Shown here: positions 18,151 through 27,145 of the stretch, piece by piece | Layout of the letters: every line of letters starts with the position of its first letter | Position numbering within the stretch: the stretch's first letter is position 1 | Source of the DNA: Devosia sp. 66-14 | GTDB taxonomy: Bacteria > Pseudomonadota > Alphaproteobacteria > Rhizobiales > Devosiaceae | Direction of reading: 5' to 3' | Assembly: GCA_001899085.1 (NCBI GenBank) | Contig: MKVB01000003.1 | Span: forward strand, 155,178 to 219,177 | Length of the DNA: 64,000 nt | The notes under the pieces: model-generated | Database searches by the model: none | Seen by the model: only the letters and a program-made list of their open reading frames with translations | Told to the model about the DNA's origin: nothing | Program-made: the position numbers and the translations under genes

Positions 18151-18218
18151 CATACGCGGCGTATGCGAAAGATCTAGTAACATACGCGACGTATGTCAAT
18201 TGGCATACGTAACGTATG
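18151..18218. promoter_or_regulatory. Three tandem 15-bp TetR operators
   Basis: CATACGCGGCGTATG (18151-18165), CATACGCGACGTATG (18181-18195) and CATACGTAACGTATG (18204-18218) share perfect 6-bp arms CATACG/CGTATG around a three-base centre. Centres are 30 and 23 bp apart, close to whole helical turns. They lie between the divergent MFS and tetR genes. The last lies 16 bases before the tetR start, consistent with autorepression plus control of the exporter. Confidence 0.85.
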
Positions 18219-18234
18219 TGAAGACAGGCAGAAC

Positions 18235-18840
18235 ATGGCTCAGAGAACCCGCAGCGAAATGATCGTCGAAACCCGCGCCAAGCTGATGGCGGCGGGCCGC
18301 AAGGCGTTTGCGGAGGTCGGCTATGCCGATGCCTCGATGGATCACTTCACCTCCGATGTCGGGCTGACGCGCGGCGCGCTCTACCACCATTTCGGCGACA
18401 AGCGCGGGCTGTTCGAGGCCGTGGTGGCCGAGATCGACAGCGAGATGACGGCGCGACTCAAGGCCCGCGCCTTGAGGGCGCCGAACGCCTGGGAGAGTTT
18501 CGTCGAGGAAGGCATCGGCTATATCGAGATGGCGCTCGAGCCGGAAATCCAGCGCATCATGCTGCGCGACGGGCCGGCGGTGCTGGGCGACCCCTCCTCC
18601 TGGCCGAGCGCCAATGGTTGCATCACGGCGATGCGGCAGAGCCTCGAAGGGCTGCTGGAAAGCGGCGTGATCGCCGATGTCGACTGTGAAGCCACGGCCC
18701 GCATGATCACCGGCGCCTCCTGCTACGCGGCGCAGTGGATCGCCAACGCAGAGGACCCGGTGGGCATCTCGCGGCGGGCTACGGCGGCGTATCGGCGCCT
18801 CGTCGAAGGCCTGTTACGCAACGCGCCAGTCCGCCACTGA
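18235..18840 (+). CDS. TetR/AcrR-family transcriptional repressor
   Basis: Repressor of 201 residues with an N-terminal TetR helix-turn-helix (AGRKAFAEVGYADASMDHFT and the recognition segment LTRGALYHHFGDKRGLFEAVV) and a helical ligand domain. It is divergent from the MFS exporter at 16887-18107, with three palindromic operators between them. ATG 18235 was chosen because the HTH begins shortly after; an in-frame ATG at 18193 lies within the second operator and is unlikely. The ligand is presumably a substrate of the exporter. Confidence 0.9.
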   Translation: MAQRTRSEMIVETRAKLMAAGRKAFAEVGYADASMDHFTSDVGLTRGALYHHFGDKRGLFEAVVAEIDSEMTARLKARALRAPNAWESFVEEGIGYIEMALEPEIQRIMLRDGPAVLGDPSSWPSANGCITAMRQSLEGLLESGVIADVDCEATARMITGASCYAAQWIANAEDPVGISRRATAAYRRLVEGLLRNAPVRH

Positions 18841-18859
18841 CCGGGCAGTCAGGGCCGAG

Positions 18860-19144
18860 TTACTCGAGCACTGCACCGACGACGAAAGCCGTCACCTTGT
18901 CGATCGGCATCTCGCACGGTTTCAGCGCCGGCTCGGCGCTGCTGGGCGGACGATAAATATTGAGACTGATGCGGTCGGCGCCACCAAGCTGCTCGGCGTA
19001 GAGCTTGAAGCTCTGGCCGTTGGCATGGGCCGTGTTGCTCACGCCGTAGCGCCGGCCCTCGTACCGCGCGGTGAAATAGCCGCGCGGCCACGATGTGAGG
19101 ATCGTCCAGACGGCGGCAGGCGAAGCATCGGGGGAGGTCGTCAT
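18860..19144 (-). CDS. Conserved hypothetical protein, 94 residues
   Basis: Short cytoplasmic protein with an ordered pattern: SPAAVWTILTSWPRGYFTARYEGRRYGVS, then FKLYAEQLGGADRISLNIY and a C-terminal LKPCEMPIDKVTAFV element (each within a continuous chain). The YEGRRYGV / KLYAEELGG / KPCEMP pattern recurs, as I recall, in small rhizobial proteins without assigned function. One cysteine (in KPCEMP) is conserved by that recollection. ATG 19144 is taken as the start although its ribosome site is weak. It sits between convergent tetR and the divergent MFS gene. Confidence 0.65.
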   Translation of the reverse strand: MTTSPDASPAAVWTILTSWPRGYFTARYEGRRYGVSNTAHANGQSFKLYAEQLGGADRISLNIYRPPSSAEPALKPCEMPIDKVTAFVVGAVLE

Positions 19145-19326
19145 GCCCCATGATATGGGATGGCTCGACGTCCACGCCAATGCCGTCCCGGGCGGCGCCA
19201 AGGCTGCCCAGGCTCAGCAAAGCTGCCAGGCTTGGTGGCCAAGCCATGGCGGCATAGCCTGACAGCAGTTGGCAGCCTTAGGGTCGTAGCATCGTGGCAA
19301 TGATGAACGATCGAAAGGAACGCCGC

Positions 19327-20847
19327 ATGTCAGGCATCACCGCCACGCGGGCCACGCGCCGGGAATGGATCGGGCTCGCGGTCATCGCCCTGCCCTGCAT
19401 CCTCTATGCCATGGACCTGACGGTCCTCAATCTCGCTGTACCGTCGCTGACGGCATCGCTCAATCCCAGCGCGGCACAGCTGCTGTGGATCGTCGACATC
19501 TACGGCTTCTTCGTTGCCGGCTCGCTCCTCACCATGGGCACGCTGGGCGACCGCATCGGGCGGCGAAAGCTGCTGCTGATCGGCGCCGTGGCGTTCGGGC
19601 TGACCTCGATTCTCGCGGCATTCGCCCCCACGGCCGAGACCCTGATCATCGCCCGGGCGCTGCTCGGCATAGCCGGGGCGACGCTGGCGCCTTCGACCCT
19701 GTCGCTGATCACCAACATGTTCCGCGACGATCGCGAGCGGACCATCGCCATCAGCGTATGGGTGGCGAGCTTTTCGACCGGTGGGGCGATCGGGCCGGTG
19801 GTGGGCGGCGTGCTGCTCAACTATTTCTGGTGGGGCTCGGTGTTCCTCGTCGCCGTGCCGATCATGGTGCTCTTGCTGCTGGTCGCACCGCGGCTCCTGC
19901 CCGAGTACAAGGATCCGCAGGCCGGCCGGCTGGATATTCCCAGCGCAGTCCTGTCGATGGCCGCCGTGCTGTCGATCATCTACGGCATCAAGTCGCTGGC
20001 CGAGGGCGGCGGGCTGCCGGTCAGCATCGGTGCCATCATACTGGGACTGGGCATAGGTCTGATCTTCGCCTGGCGGCAGTTGCGGCTGGCGCACCCGCTG
20101 CTCGACCTGAGCCTGTTCACCCGCCCGGCGTTCAGTGCCGCACTCGGCATCAACGTGTTTGGCTTCTTTGCACTGTTCGGCATGTTCCTCGTGGTGGCGC
20201 AGTACATGCAGCTGGTGCTGGGGCTCACGCCATTCGAAGCGGGGCTGTGGAGCCTGCCGGTGGGCCTCGGCTTTGTTGCCGGCTCGCTGCTCACCCCGGT
20301 GCTGCTGAACCGGATGCGCCCGGCCTATGTGCTGGCGCTGGGGCTGACCGTCGCCGCGCTGGCGCTGCTGGTCATCGGGCTCACTGCACCGTCGCGCGAC
20401 CTGATCACGCTGATCGCCGCCGACACCGTGTTGTCGATCGGGCTCGCCCCGGTGGCGACCATCGCCGCCGACCTGGTGATGGGCTCGGCCCCGCCGGAGC
20501 GGGCCGGCGCTGCCTCCGGGCTCAACGAGACGAGCTCGGAGTTCGGTGGGGCGCTCGGCATCGCACTGCTTGGCAGCATCCTCACGGTGCTCTATCGCGG
20601 CAGCCTCGGCGAGGCCCTGCCTGAGGGCCTGTCGGGTGAAGCGGTGGCGATGGCGCTGCGCGGCATCGGCGGGGCCCACAGCGCCGCGGAGGCGCTGCCT
20701 GAGGGGGGCGTGGCATTGCTGGAAGCCGCCCGCGTCGCCTATGCCGATGCCATGCTGGTGACCTCGCTGCTGGGCGCGGCGATCGTCTTCATCGCGGCGG
20801 TGACGACCATCGCGATGTTCCGCGGCATGCGTCCGGCGGCGGCTTAG
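19327..20847 (+). CDS. MFS drug exporter, DHA2 (14-helix) family
   Basis: Protein of 506 residues of the EmrB/QacA (DHA2) type. It opens with EWIGLAVIALPCILYAMDLTVLNLAVPSL (Asp and Asn of helix 1 are typical), followed by GTLGDRIGRRKLLLIG (motif A) and GPVVGGVLL (motif C, drug/proton antiport). The acidic residue in helix 1 and 14 predicted helices suggest a cationic or amphipathic drug substrate. ATG 19327 has AAGGA seven to eleven bases upstream. A second DHA2 paralog lies at 46442-48016; the two share the LPEYKxPQAGRLD linker after helix 6. Confidence 0.9.
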   Translation: MSGITATRATRREWIGLAVIALPCILYAMDLTVLNLAVPSLTASLNPSAAQLLWIVDIYGFFVAGSLLTMGTLGDRIGRRKLLLIGAVAFGLTSILAAFAPTAETLIIARALLGIAGATLAPSTLSLITNMFRDDRERTIAISVWVASFSTGGAIGPVVGGVLLNYFWWGSVFLVAVPIMVLLLLVAPRLLPEYKDPQAGRLDIPSAVLSMAAVLSIIYGIKSLAEGGGLPVSIGAIILGLGIGLIFAWRQLRLAHPLLDLSLFTRPAFSAALGINVFGFFALFGMFLVVAQYMQLVLGLTPFEAGLWSLPVGLGFVAGSLLTPVLLNRMRPAYVLALGLTVAALALLVIGLTAPSRDLITLIAADTVLSIGLAPVATIAADLVMGSAPPERAGAASGLNETSSEFGGALGIALLGSILTVLYRGSLGEALPEGLSGEAVAMALRGIGGAHSAAEALPEGGVALLEAARVAYADAMLVTSLLGAAIVFIAAVTTIAMFRGMRPAAA

Positions 20848-20896
20848 ACCTGCGGCGGAAATGACGATGCAGCCGGCAAGCCGGTGCGGGAAGAGT

Positions 20897-21000
20897 ACCC
20901 CCACCCCTGTCCCCTCCCCGCAAGGGGGAGGGAGACGCCAACTCATACGCCAGTGTTTTGGTCTCCTCCCCCCTTGCGGGGGAGGGACAGGGTGGGGGTG
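20897..21000. repeat. Palindromic intergenic element (C/G-rich, ~104 bp)
   Basis: Outer arms CCCCCACCCCTGTCCCCTC and GAGGGACAGGGTGGGGG are inverted, each attached to an internal hairpin core (CCCCGCAAGGGGGAGG and CCTTGCGGGGGAGG). The whole element can fold as a long hairpin with two side stems. It lies between the convergent MFS and pnp genes; related cores occur at 37.7 and 49.4 kb. Confidence 0.8.
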
Positions 21001-21064
21001 CTCTGTACGCGCCGAGCTATCCCCACGCCGGCTGCGATCCCCCCGCGCTGGATGGCACAAAAAC

Positions 21065-21093
21065 AAGGCCCGGGATCGCTCCCGGGCCTTTTT
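21065..21093. terminator. Bidirectional intrinsic terminator after pnp
   Basis: AAGGCCCGGGA (21065-21075) and TCCCGGGCCTT (21080-21090) form an 11-bp stem with a TCGC loop. A T-run follows on the + strand, and TTGTTTTTG is read on the minus strand. It ends pnp transcription and insulates the convergent region. Confidence 0.88.
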
Positions 21094-21114
21094 CGATGCG
21101 ACGAGTGCTGCCGA

Positions 21115-23247
21115 TTACTCGGCGGCTTCCTCGGCGATTTCCTTGCCGGTGGCCTGATCGACGACCTTCATCGAGAGGCGGACCTTGCCGCGCTCGTCGA
21201 AGCCGAGCAGCTTCACCCACACCTTGTCGCCTTCCTTGACGACATCGGTGGTCTTGCCGACGCGCTGGGCGGCGAGCTGGGAGATGTGCACGAGGCCGTC
21301 CTTGGCGCCGAAGAAGTTCACGAACGCGCCGAAATCGGCGGTCTTGACCACGGTGCCCTGGTAGATGGCGCCGACTTCGGCTTCATCGGTGATCGACTTG
21401 ATCCACTTGATGGCCGCATCGATCGAGGCGCCGTCCGAGGACGAGACCTTCACGGTGCCATCGTCGTTGATGTCGATCTTGGCGCCGGTCTTCTCGACGA
21501 TCTCGCGGATCACCTTGCCGCCGGTGCCGATCACTTCGCGGATCTTGTCGGTCGGGATGGTGATGGTCTCGATGCGCGGCGCGAACTCGCCGACGCTGGA
21601 GCGCGAAGTGTCGAGCGCCTTGGCCATCTCGCCCAGGATGTGCTCGCGACCGCCCTTGGCCTGCTCGAGGGCGACCTTCATGATCTCCTCGGTGATGCCG
21701 GCGATCTTGATGTCCATCTGCAGCGAGGTAACGCCGTCGGCGGTACCCGCAACCTTGAAGTCCATGTCGCCGAGGTGATCTTCGTCACCCAGGATGTCGG
21801 AGAGCACCGCGTAGCGGTCGCCTTCGAGGATCAGGCCCATGGCGATACCCGCCACCGGCTTCTTCATCGGCACGCCCGCATCCATCAGCGCCAGCGAGGT
21901 GCCGCAGACGGTCGCCATCGAGGACGAGCCGTTCGACTCGGTGATCTCGGAGACGACGCGGATGGTGTAGGGGAACTCTTCCGCCTTGGGGCGGATCGGG
22001 TTGATGGCGCGCCAGGCGAGCTTGCCGTGGCCGATCTCGCGACGGCCGGGCGAGCCCATGCGGCCAGCTTCACCGACCGAGTAGGGCGGGAAGTTGTAGT
22101 GCAGCATGAAGTTCACCTTGCCGGTGCCTTCGAGGCTGTCGACGAACTGCTCGTCGTCGCCGGTGCCGAGCGTGGCAACGACGAGGGCCTGGGTCTCACC
22201 GCGGGTGAACAGCGCCGAACCGTGGGTGCGGGGCAGGACGCCGACTTCGGCGACGATCGGACGAACGGTCGTCAGGTCACGGCCATCGATACGCGACTTG
22301 GTGTCGAGGATGTTCCAGCGGACGATCTTGGCCTGGAGGTTGTGGACGACTTCGCCCAGATCCTCGGCCGAGACGGTGCCGGCTTCGATCTGCGACGCGT
22401 AATGCGCCTTGACCTTGGCGTTGGCGGCGTCGACCGCAGCGTAGCGCTGTGCCTTGTCGGTGATCTTGTAGGCGGCGCGCAGGTCGGCCTCGGCCACCTT
22501 GAGCACGTCGGCTTCGAGCGCCGAATAGTCCGGAGCGGTGAAATCACGCGGCTCCTTGGCGGCCAGCTCAGCCAGCTTGATGATGGCGTCGATGACCTTG
22601 CGCGAGGCTTCGTGACCGAACATCACGGCGCCGAGCATGATCTCCTCGGACAGCTCCTGGGCCTCCGATTCCACCATCAGCACGGCGTCCTGGGTGCCGG
22701 CCATGACCAGATCGAGCTTGGATTCGGCGCGACGGTCGACGGCGAGGTTGAGGACGTATTCGCCATCAATGTAGCCGACGCGGGCGGCGCCGATCGGGCC
22801 CATGAACGGCACGCCCGAAATGGTCAGCGCGGCGGAGGCCGCGACCATCGAGAGCACGTCCGGGTTGTTCTCCATGTCGTGCTGCAGAACGGTGACGATG
22901 ACCTGGGTCTCGTTCTTGTAGCCATCGGGGAAGAGCGGGCGGATCGGGCGATCGATCAGGCGCGAGGTCAGCGTCTCGGCTTCGGTCGGGCGCCCTTCGC
23001 GCTTGAAGTAGCCGCCCGGGATCTTGCCCGCGGCGAAGTACTTTTCCTGGTAGTTGACGGTCAGCGGGAAGAAGTCCTGACCCGGCTTCGGCGACTTGGC
23101 CGAAACGACGGTGGCAAGGACCACGGTCTCGCCGAGCGTGGCGAGCACGGCGCCGTCGGCCTGGCGGGCGATCTTGCCGGTCTCAAGGGTGAGGGGCTGG
23201 CCGCCCCAGTTCAGCTCAACTTTGTGGTAGTCGAAGTTGATGGGCAT
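21115..23247 (-). CDS. pnp: Polyribonucleotide nucleotidyltransferase (PNPase)
   Basis: Phosphorolytic 3'-5' exoribonuclease of 710 residues and degradosome component. Two RNase PH domains flank an alpha-helical linker ([20 protein letters not shown] and [20 protein letters not shown] belong to the second, catalytic copy; [16 protein letters not shown] holds metal-binding aspartates). A KH domain with [12 protein letters not shown] and an S1 domain ([20 protein letters not shown]) end the chain. Start 23247 matches the family N-terminus ([14 protein letters not shown]). It lies downstream of rpsO, as in most bacteria, after a structured 344-base gap. Confidence 0.97.
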   Translation of the reverse strand: MPINFDYHKVELNWGGQPLTLETGKIARQADGAVLATLGETVVLATVVSAKSPKPGQDFFPLTVNYQEKYFAAGKIPGGYFKREGRPTEAETLTSRLIDRPIRPLFPDGYKNETQVIVTVLQHDMENNPDVLSMVAASAALTISGVPFMGPIGAARVGYIDGEYVLNLAVDRRAESKLDLVMAGTQDAVLMVESEAQELSEEIMLGAVMFGHEASRKVIDAIIKLAELAAKEPRDFTAPDYSALEADVLKVAEADLRAAYKITDKAQRYAAVDAANAKVKAHYASQIEAGTVSAEDLGEVVHNLQAKIVRWNILDTKSRIDGRDLTTVRPIVAEVGVLPRTHGSALFTRGETQALVVATLGTGDDEQFVDSLEGTGKVNFMLHYNFPPYSVGEAGRMGSPGRREIGHGKLAWRAINPIRPKAEEFPYTIRVVSEITESNGSSSMATVCGTSLALMDAGVPMKKPVAGIAMGLILEGDRYAVLSDILGDEDHLGDMDFKVAGTADGVTSLQMDIKIAGITEEIMKVALEQAKGGREHILGEMAKALDTSRSSVGEFAPRIETITIPTDKIREVIGTGGKVIREIVEKTGAKIDINDDGTVKVSSSDGASIDAAIKWIKSITDEAEVGAIYQGTVVKTADFGAFVNFFGAKDGLVHISQLAAQRVGKTTDVVKEGDKVWVKLLGFDERGKVRLSMKVVDQATGKEIAEEAAE

Positions 23248-23591
23248 ATCGTTGTCTTTCCATTCTGCCGGAATGAGCGGGAACGCGGAGGCGTAGCCAC
23301 CCCGCGAACTCATCCGGTGTGCCAGCCGCGCGTCGCACCCCATGTGCGACTACGGCCCAAAATCGGCACGGTTCCGCGCTGACACCCTCCGGTCGGGAGG
23401 GGCGGAACATGGACAAGACGATGAGCCGCTCAATTTCCTGAAACAGGGAGGTGCCCGTCCGGCACCGTGAGCGGCCGATGATCTCGCCATGCTCCGCGTA
23501 GTTCGTCAGCCTACGCAAATAACCGGCAGGTCTGCCGGGGTGGACCCGCGAGGCGTGCCTCGTGGGTCCAAGTCATAGTCGCAGCCCAGCC
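23248..23591 (-). other. rpsO-pnp intergenic region with hairpins (pnp leader)
   Basis: No gene was seen in these 344 bases. Reading on the minus strand after the rpsO stop there is a 13-bp stem (23542-23569, one G-U pair). It is followed by CCGGCAG-AC-CTGCCGG (23523-23538) with a TTATTT tail, a plausible rpsO terminator, and further down CCCTCC-CGACC-GGAGGG (about 23379-23402). In other bacteria the pnp leader is a double-stranded RNase III target used for PNPase autoregulation; the same role here is inference. Confidence 0.6.
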
Positions 23592-23861
23592 TTAGCGGCG
23601 CAGGCCCAGACGTTCGATCAGCGCCTTGTAGCGCGCTTCGTCCGACTTCTTGACGTAGTCGAGGAGACGGCGGCGCGTCGAAACCATCTTCAGCAGGCCA
23701 CGGCGCGAATGGTTGTCCTTGCCGTGCAGCTTGAAGTGTTCGGTGAGATTGGCGATGCGTTCGGAGAGGATCGCGACCTGGACTTCCGGCGAGCCGGTGT
23801 CGTCCTTCTTGGTGGCGTAGTCCTTGATGAGCGCAGTCTTCCGCTCTGCGGTAATCGACAT
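23592..23861 (-). CDS. rpsO: 30S ribosomal protein uS15
   Basis: Complete S15 of 89 residues: [18 protein letters not shown] at the N-terminus, [41 protein letters not shown] and the terminal [13 protein letters not shown], all diagnostic. It binds the 16S rRNA central domain early in 30S assembly. The start was set at the family N-terminus with AAGGACC upstream. It is normally downstream of truB; here a sensor-kinase gene has been placed between them. Confidence 0.97.
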   Translation of the reverse strand: MSITAERKTALIKDYATKKDDTGSPEVQVAILSERIANLTEHFKLHGKDNHSRRGLLKMVSTRRRLLDYVKKSDEARYKALIERLGLRR

Positions 23862-23993
23862 CGGAAAGGTCCTTTCAAACAGAGGATCATCGGGACGCTG
23901 CCGCCCGGGATGTCGTCCAGGTGGAGCCATGAATAAGCGCCGGCCGGGCCGGAACTCGCGCGCTCTATAGGGGAAAGGGGCGCCGAATGCCAG

Positions 23994-25718
23994 TTATTTG
24001 TCGGGTTCAGGCTTCTCGGCGACGCCGTTGAGGGTGTCGGAGGGGTCGAGTGAACTGAGCGGAATGGTGAACCGCCACGCGATGCCGTGCTCGTGCACCT
24101 CGCGCTTGACCTCGCCGTTGAGCGAGCGGCCGACCATGTTCTCGAGCACGGTGGTGCCAAAGCCGCGACGCGGCGCGGTTTCGGCGGGCGCATTGCCGCT
24201 TTCGTGCCAGAGAAAGCTCACGGCATCGCCGACCCGTTTCCAGGTCAGCTCCAGCCGGCCGCCTTCCTTGGCGAAGGCGCCGTACTTGACCGCATTGGTC
24301 GCCAGTTCGTGCGCCGCCATGCCGAGGATCTGACCGGCCTGGGCGTTGAGCCGCAAGGAGGGACCATCGACCACCACGCGCTCGCCGTCGACCGGGCAGA
24401 ACGGATCGATCTGGCTGACCAGCAACTCCCGCAGGTCGACACCGGCGACGCCGTGCGCCAGCAGCAGGTCGGTGGAGCGGGCGAGCCCGAAGATGCGGCG
24501 CTCGAAGCTCGAGACGAACTCGGGCACCGTGTCGGCGCCGCGGGCGGTCTGCTTGGCCATCGCGGCGATCACTGTCATCTGGTTCTTGCTCCGATGCGCC
24601 AGCTCGCGCATCAGGAAGCGGACTTCGGTTTCGGCGGCCTGGCGGCGCCGCGAGGCATCGCCGAGCGCCGCGGACACCGTCTCGATCTCCTCGATGGGGA
24701 ACGGCCGCGCCTCGACCGGCTGGCCGGCGCCGAGCCGCTTGGCATCGGCCTCGAGCCCGTGCACGGAACGGCCGATCTGCAGGCTGACGCCATAGACCAC
24801 CAACACCACCAGCGCCGCCAGCAGCACACCACCGGCGAGCAGCGACCAGAAGGCGTCGGCGAGCGGCTTGGCCACCACGTCGCGATCGGCCCAGGCGACC
24901 AGCGACCAGCCGGTCAGGGTGGAGCGCTGCGACACCACCAGGTAGTCGGTGCCCTCGATGGTCAGCGCCCGCCAGCCGCCGGTGGTGCCCAGGTCGGTCA
25001 CCGGCAGGAGGTTGAAGGCGTCGCCGGTATTGCCGCCCTGATCGGCGGCGGCGATGACCACGCCCTTCCTGTCGACCAGCGCCACGTGCCAGCCCTCGGG
25101 CATCCGGCTCGCCAGCAGGGCCATAGACAGCTGGCTGGCGGTGCGGCTGAAACCGAGGATCAGCGGCTGCTGGTTGGCCGGAAAGATCGGCTGCAGGATG
25201 TTGACCACCCATTGCTGGGAGAGCCGTCCGAACACGGCGTCGGACACCGTCACGTCGCGCGTATCGAAAGCACGCTGCGCGGTGTCGGTATCGCCGATCG
25301 AGTTGCTGGCCTGTTCCGAGAGCGGGACGCGGGTGGACAGATCCGACGTCATGTCGGGGTGGATCAGGTAGACGAACGAGCCGGTATTCTCGAGCGCGAC
25401 GCTGACCCGGGCGTGGAACTCGGGATAATCCGCCGGGGTCAGCGGCGGCGTGGTGGCGAGGACACGCAGCGTCGTGATGTTGGCGTTGATCTCGCGATCC
25501 ACTGCCTGGACGATGGACCGGGCGTTGCCGGTGATCAGCGTCTCGACGACGCGCTCCTGCGCTTCGTTGTTGCGCTGCAGCAGGATGGCGGAAAAGATGA
25601 AAGCGGGGACGAGCGCAACCAGCGCCAGAACGAACAGATAGACCGCTATCGGGCGAGCGGTCGGTCTGCGACGCCGCGCAACAGCCGTATTGTCAGCCGG
25701 GCCGGGCCCGTCAGCCAT
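23994..25718 (-). CDS. Membrane sensor histidine kinase, HWE/HisKA_2 type
   Basis: Kinase of 574 residues: an N-terminal membrane helix (IAVYLFVLALVALVPAFIFS), a periplasmic double-Cache-like sensor (about 45-275) and a second helix (LLAGGVLLAALVVLVVYGVS). A HAMP-like linker leads to the HisKA_2 box ELAHRSKNQMTVI (phospho-acceptor His) and an HATPase with HELATNAVKYGAF and GFGTTVLENMVGRSL. Such kinases are frequent in Alphaproteobacteria and often feed the general stress response (PhyR-type) or light/osmotic signalling. No response regulator is adjacent. The gene sits inside the truB-rpsO junction, an unusual position. Confidence 0.87.
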   Translation of the reverse strand: MADGPGPADNTAVARRRRPTARPIAVYLFVLALVALVPAFIFSAILLQRNNEAQERVVETLITGNARSIVQAVDREINANITTLRVLATTPPLTPADYPEFHARVSVALENTGSFVYLIHPDMTSDLSTRVPLSEQASNSIGDTDTAQRAFDTRDVTVSDAVFGRLSQQWVVNILQPIFPANQQPLILGFSRTASQLSMALLASRMPEGWHVALVDRKGVVIAAADQGGNTGDAFNLLPVTDLGTTGGWRALTIEGTDYLVVSQRSTLTGWSLVAWADRDVVAKPLADAFWSLLAGGVLLAALVVLVVYGVSLQIGRSVHGLEADAKRLGAGQPVEARPFPIEEIETVSAALGDASRRRQAAETEVRFLMRELAHRSKNQMTVIAAMAKQTARGADTVPEFVSSFERRIFGLARSTDLLLAHGVAGVDLRELLVSQIDPFCPVDGERVVVDGPSLRLNAQAGQILGMAAHELATNAVKYGAFAKEGGRLELTWKRVGDAVSFLWHESGNAPAETAPRRGFGTTVLENMVGRSLNGEVKREVHEHGIAWRFTIPLSSLDPSDTLNGVAEKPEPDK

Positions 25719-25813
25719 AAAGCACCCCGGCGAAACTCAACCCAAACCCCTGCACACGTCAGTGCACGACAACGCCGCGCCCAGCCATTGGTTCCAGAGC
25801 CAGGCAGAATTTT

Positions 25814-26710
25814 TCAGGCGATTACCCGGTGCGACTTGAACATGCCGGCTTCGACCCGGCCGAGCGCCACGGCGACGCCGGCGCTGCTGGCCCAGGCGCT
25901 GTCGAGCGCGATCGGCGCCGCGGCGCCGCCAAGCAGCACCGGATTGCCATGCCGAATGGCACTGACCTGATCGGGGGTGAGCCGAATCTCGGGCAGCAGC
26001 GCCAACCCGGCCGAGATCGGCAGCAGCAGGGCGTCGCGATCGGCCGCCGCTTCCAGCATCTCCAGCGTCACCGCCCGCGCCTCGCTGAACGGGCCGACCG
26101 CGGTGCGGCGCAGTTCGACCACGTGGCCGCGCGTCCCCAGTTGGCGGGCGAGATCGCGCGCCAAGGCGCGCACATAGGTGCCCTTCTCGCAGGTCATTTC
26201 CAGGCGGCTGATCTCGCCCAGATGCTCGATGAGGCGGAGCGCCTCGATATAGACGGGCCGTGCCGCGAGCTCGACCGTCTCACCGGCGCGCGCCAAGTCA
26301 TAGGCGCGCTCACCATCGACCTTGATGGCCGAGAAGGCCGGCGGCGTCTGCATGATCTCGCCGGTGAAGCCTGGAAGCGCGGCAAGAATTTCGGCCTGCG
26401 ATGGACGCAGATCCGAGCGGGCGCTGACTTCCCCCTCGGCGTCGTCGGTGGTGGTTTCCTCGCCCCACTTGATGGCGAAGCGGTAGACCTTGGTGCCGTC
26501 CTGCACGGCGGGCACGGTCTTGGTCGCCTCGCCCAGGGCGATCGGCAGGATGCCGGTCGCCAGCGGGTCCAGCGTTCCGGCATGGCCGGCCTTCTTGGCG
26601 CCGAGCAGCCAACGGAGCTTGCCCACCGCCTGGGTGGAGGTCATGTCATAGGGCTTGTCGAGAACCAACCAACCGGAGACGTCGCGCTTCTGGCGCTTCT
26701 CGGTGGTCAA
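25814..26710 (-). CDS. truB: tRNA pseudouridine(55) synthase
   Basis: TruB of 298 residues forms pseudouridine 55 in the T-arm of tRNAs. GWLVLDKPYDMTSTQAV begins the domain, GHAGTLDPLATGILP contains the catalytic Asp (TLDP), and YVRALARDLARQLG with GAEL-like HVVELRRTAVGPF is the conserved C-terminal part. The initiation codon is TTG (26710), overlapping the rbfA stop by four bases (TTGA), so the two genes are translationally coupled. Confidence 0.95.
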   Translation of the reverse strand: MTTEKRQKRDVSGWLVLDKPYDMTSTQAVGKLRWLLGAKKAGHAGTLDPLATGILPIALGEATKTVPAVQDGTKVYRFAIKWGEETTTDDAEGEVSARSDLRPSQAEILAALPGFTGEIMQTPPAFSAIKVDGERAYDLARAGETVELAARPVYIEALRLIEHLGEISRLEMTCEKGTYVRALARDLARQLGTRGHVVELRRTAVGPFSEARAVTLEMLEAAADRDALLLPISAGLALLPEIRLTPDQVSAIRHGNPVLLGGAAAPIALDSAWASSAGVAVALGRVEAGMFKSHRVIA

Positions 26711-27114
26711 GCTTCGTCCTCATCCTTCAGGATATCGCGCTGCACGCGATCGGAGCGCAGCAGGGCGTCGATCTTGCCGAACTCGTCGAAGGTGTTGTCG
26801 ACGAAAAAGCGCAGGTCGGGCGCGAACTTCAGATCGAGTTCGGGCGCCACGCGGCCACGGATGAAGCGATGGTGGCGGTTGAGCGCCGCGACGATCTCCT
26901 CGGCGCCCTCGCCGCCGAGCGGCATGATATAGGCGTTGGCCAGCTTCAGGTCGGGCGTCATGCGCACTTCGGGGACGGTGATGACCTTGCCCTGAAGCAG
27001 TGGATCCTCGATCTCGCCGCGGGCGAAGACGCCGGAAAGAGCATGGCGCACCAGTTCGCCGACGCGCAGCATGCGCTGGCTGGGACCGGTGGGCTTGTGG
27101 GTGTCGCGTTTCAT
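26707..27114 (-). CDS. rbfA: 30S ribosome-binding factor A
   Basis: RbfA of 135 residues, a KH-type cold-shock and 16S maturation factor. It contains QRMLRVGELVRHALSGVF, then ITVPEVRMTPDLKLANAYI and APELDLKFAPDLRFFVDNTFDEF, all family hallmarks. It is usually directly downstream of infB; here infB lies 10.8 kb away with an unrelated gene block between, so rbfA-truB probably has its own promoter in the 31 bases before the TetR gene or inside it. Confidence 0.95.
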   Translation of the reverse strand: MKRDTHKPTGPSQRMLRVGELVRHALSGVFARGEIEDPLLQGKVITVPEVRMTPDLKLANAYIMPLGGEGAEEIVAALNRHHRFIRGRVAPELDLKFAPDLRFFVDNTFDEFGKIDALLRSDRVQRDILKDEDEA

Positions 27115-27145
27115 CGGATCGAGTTAGGCGCTCTGGACGCTCGCG

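Noticed and set aside
20884-23382. An 832-codon plus-strand frame opposite pnp
   Set aside because: Antisense to PNPase and begins inside a palindromic repeat.
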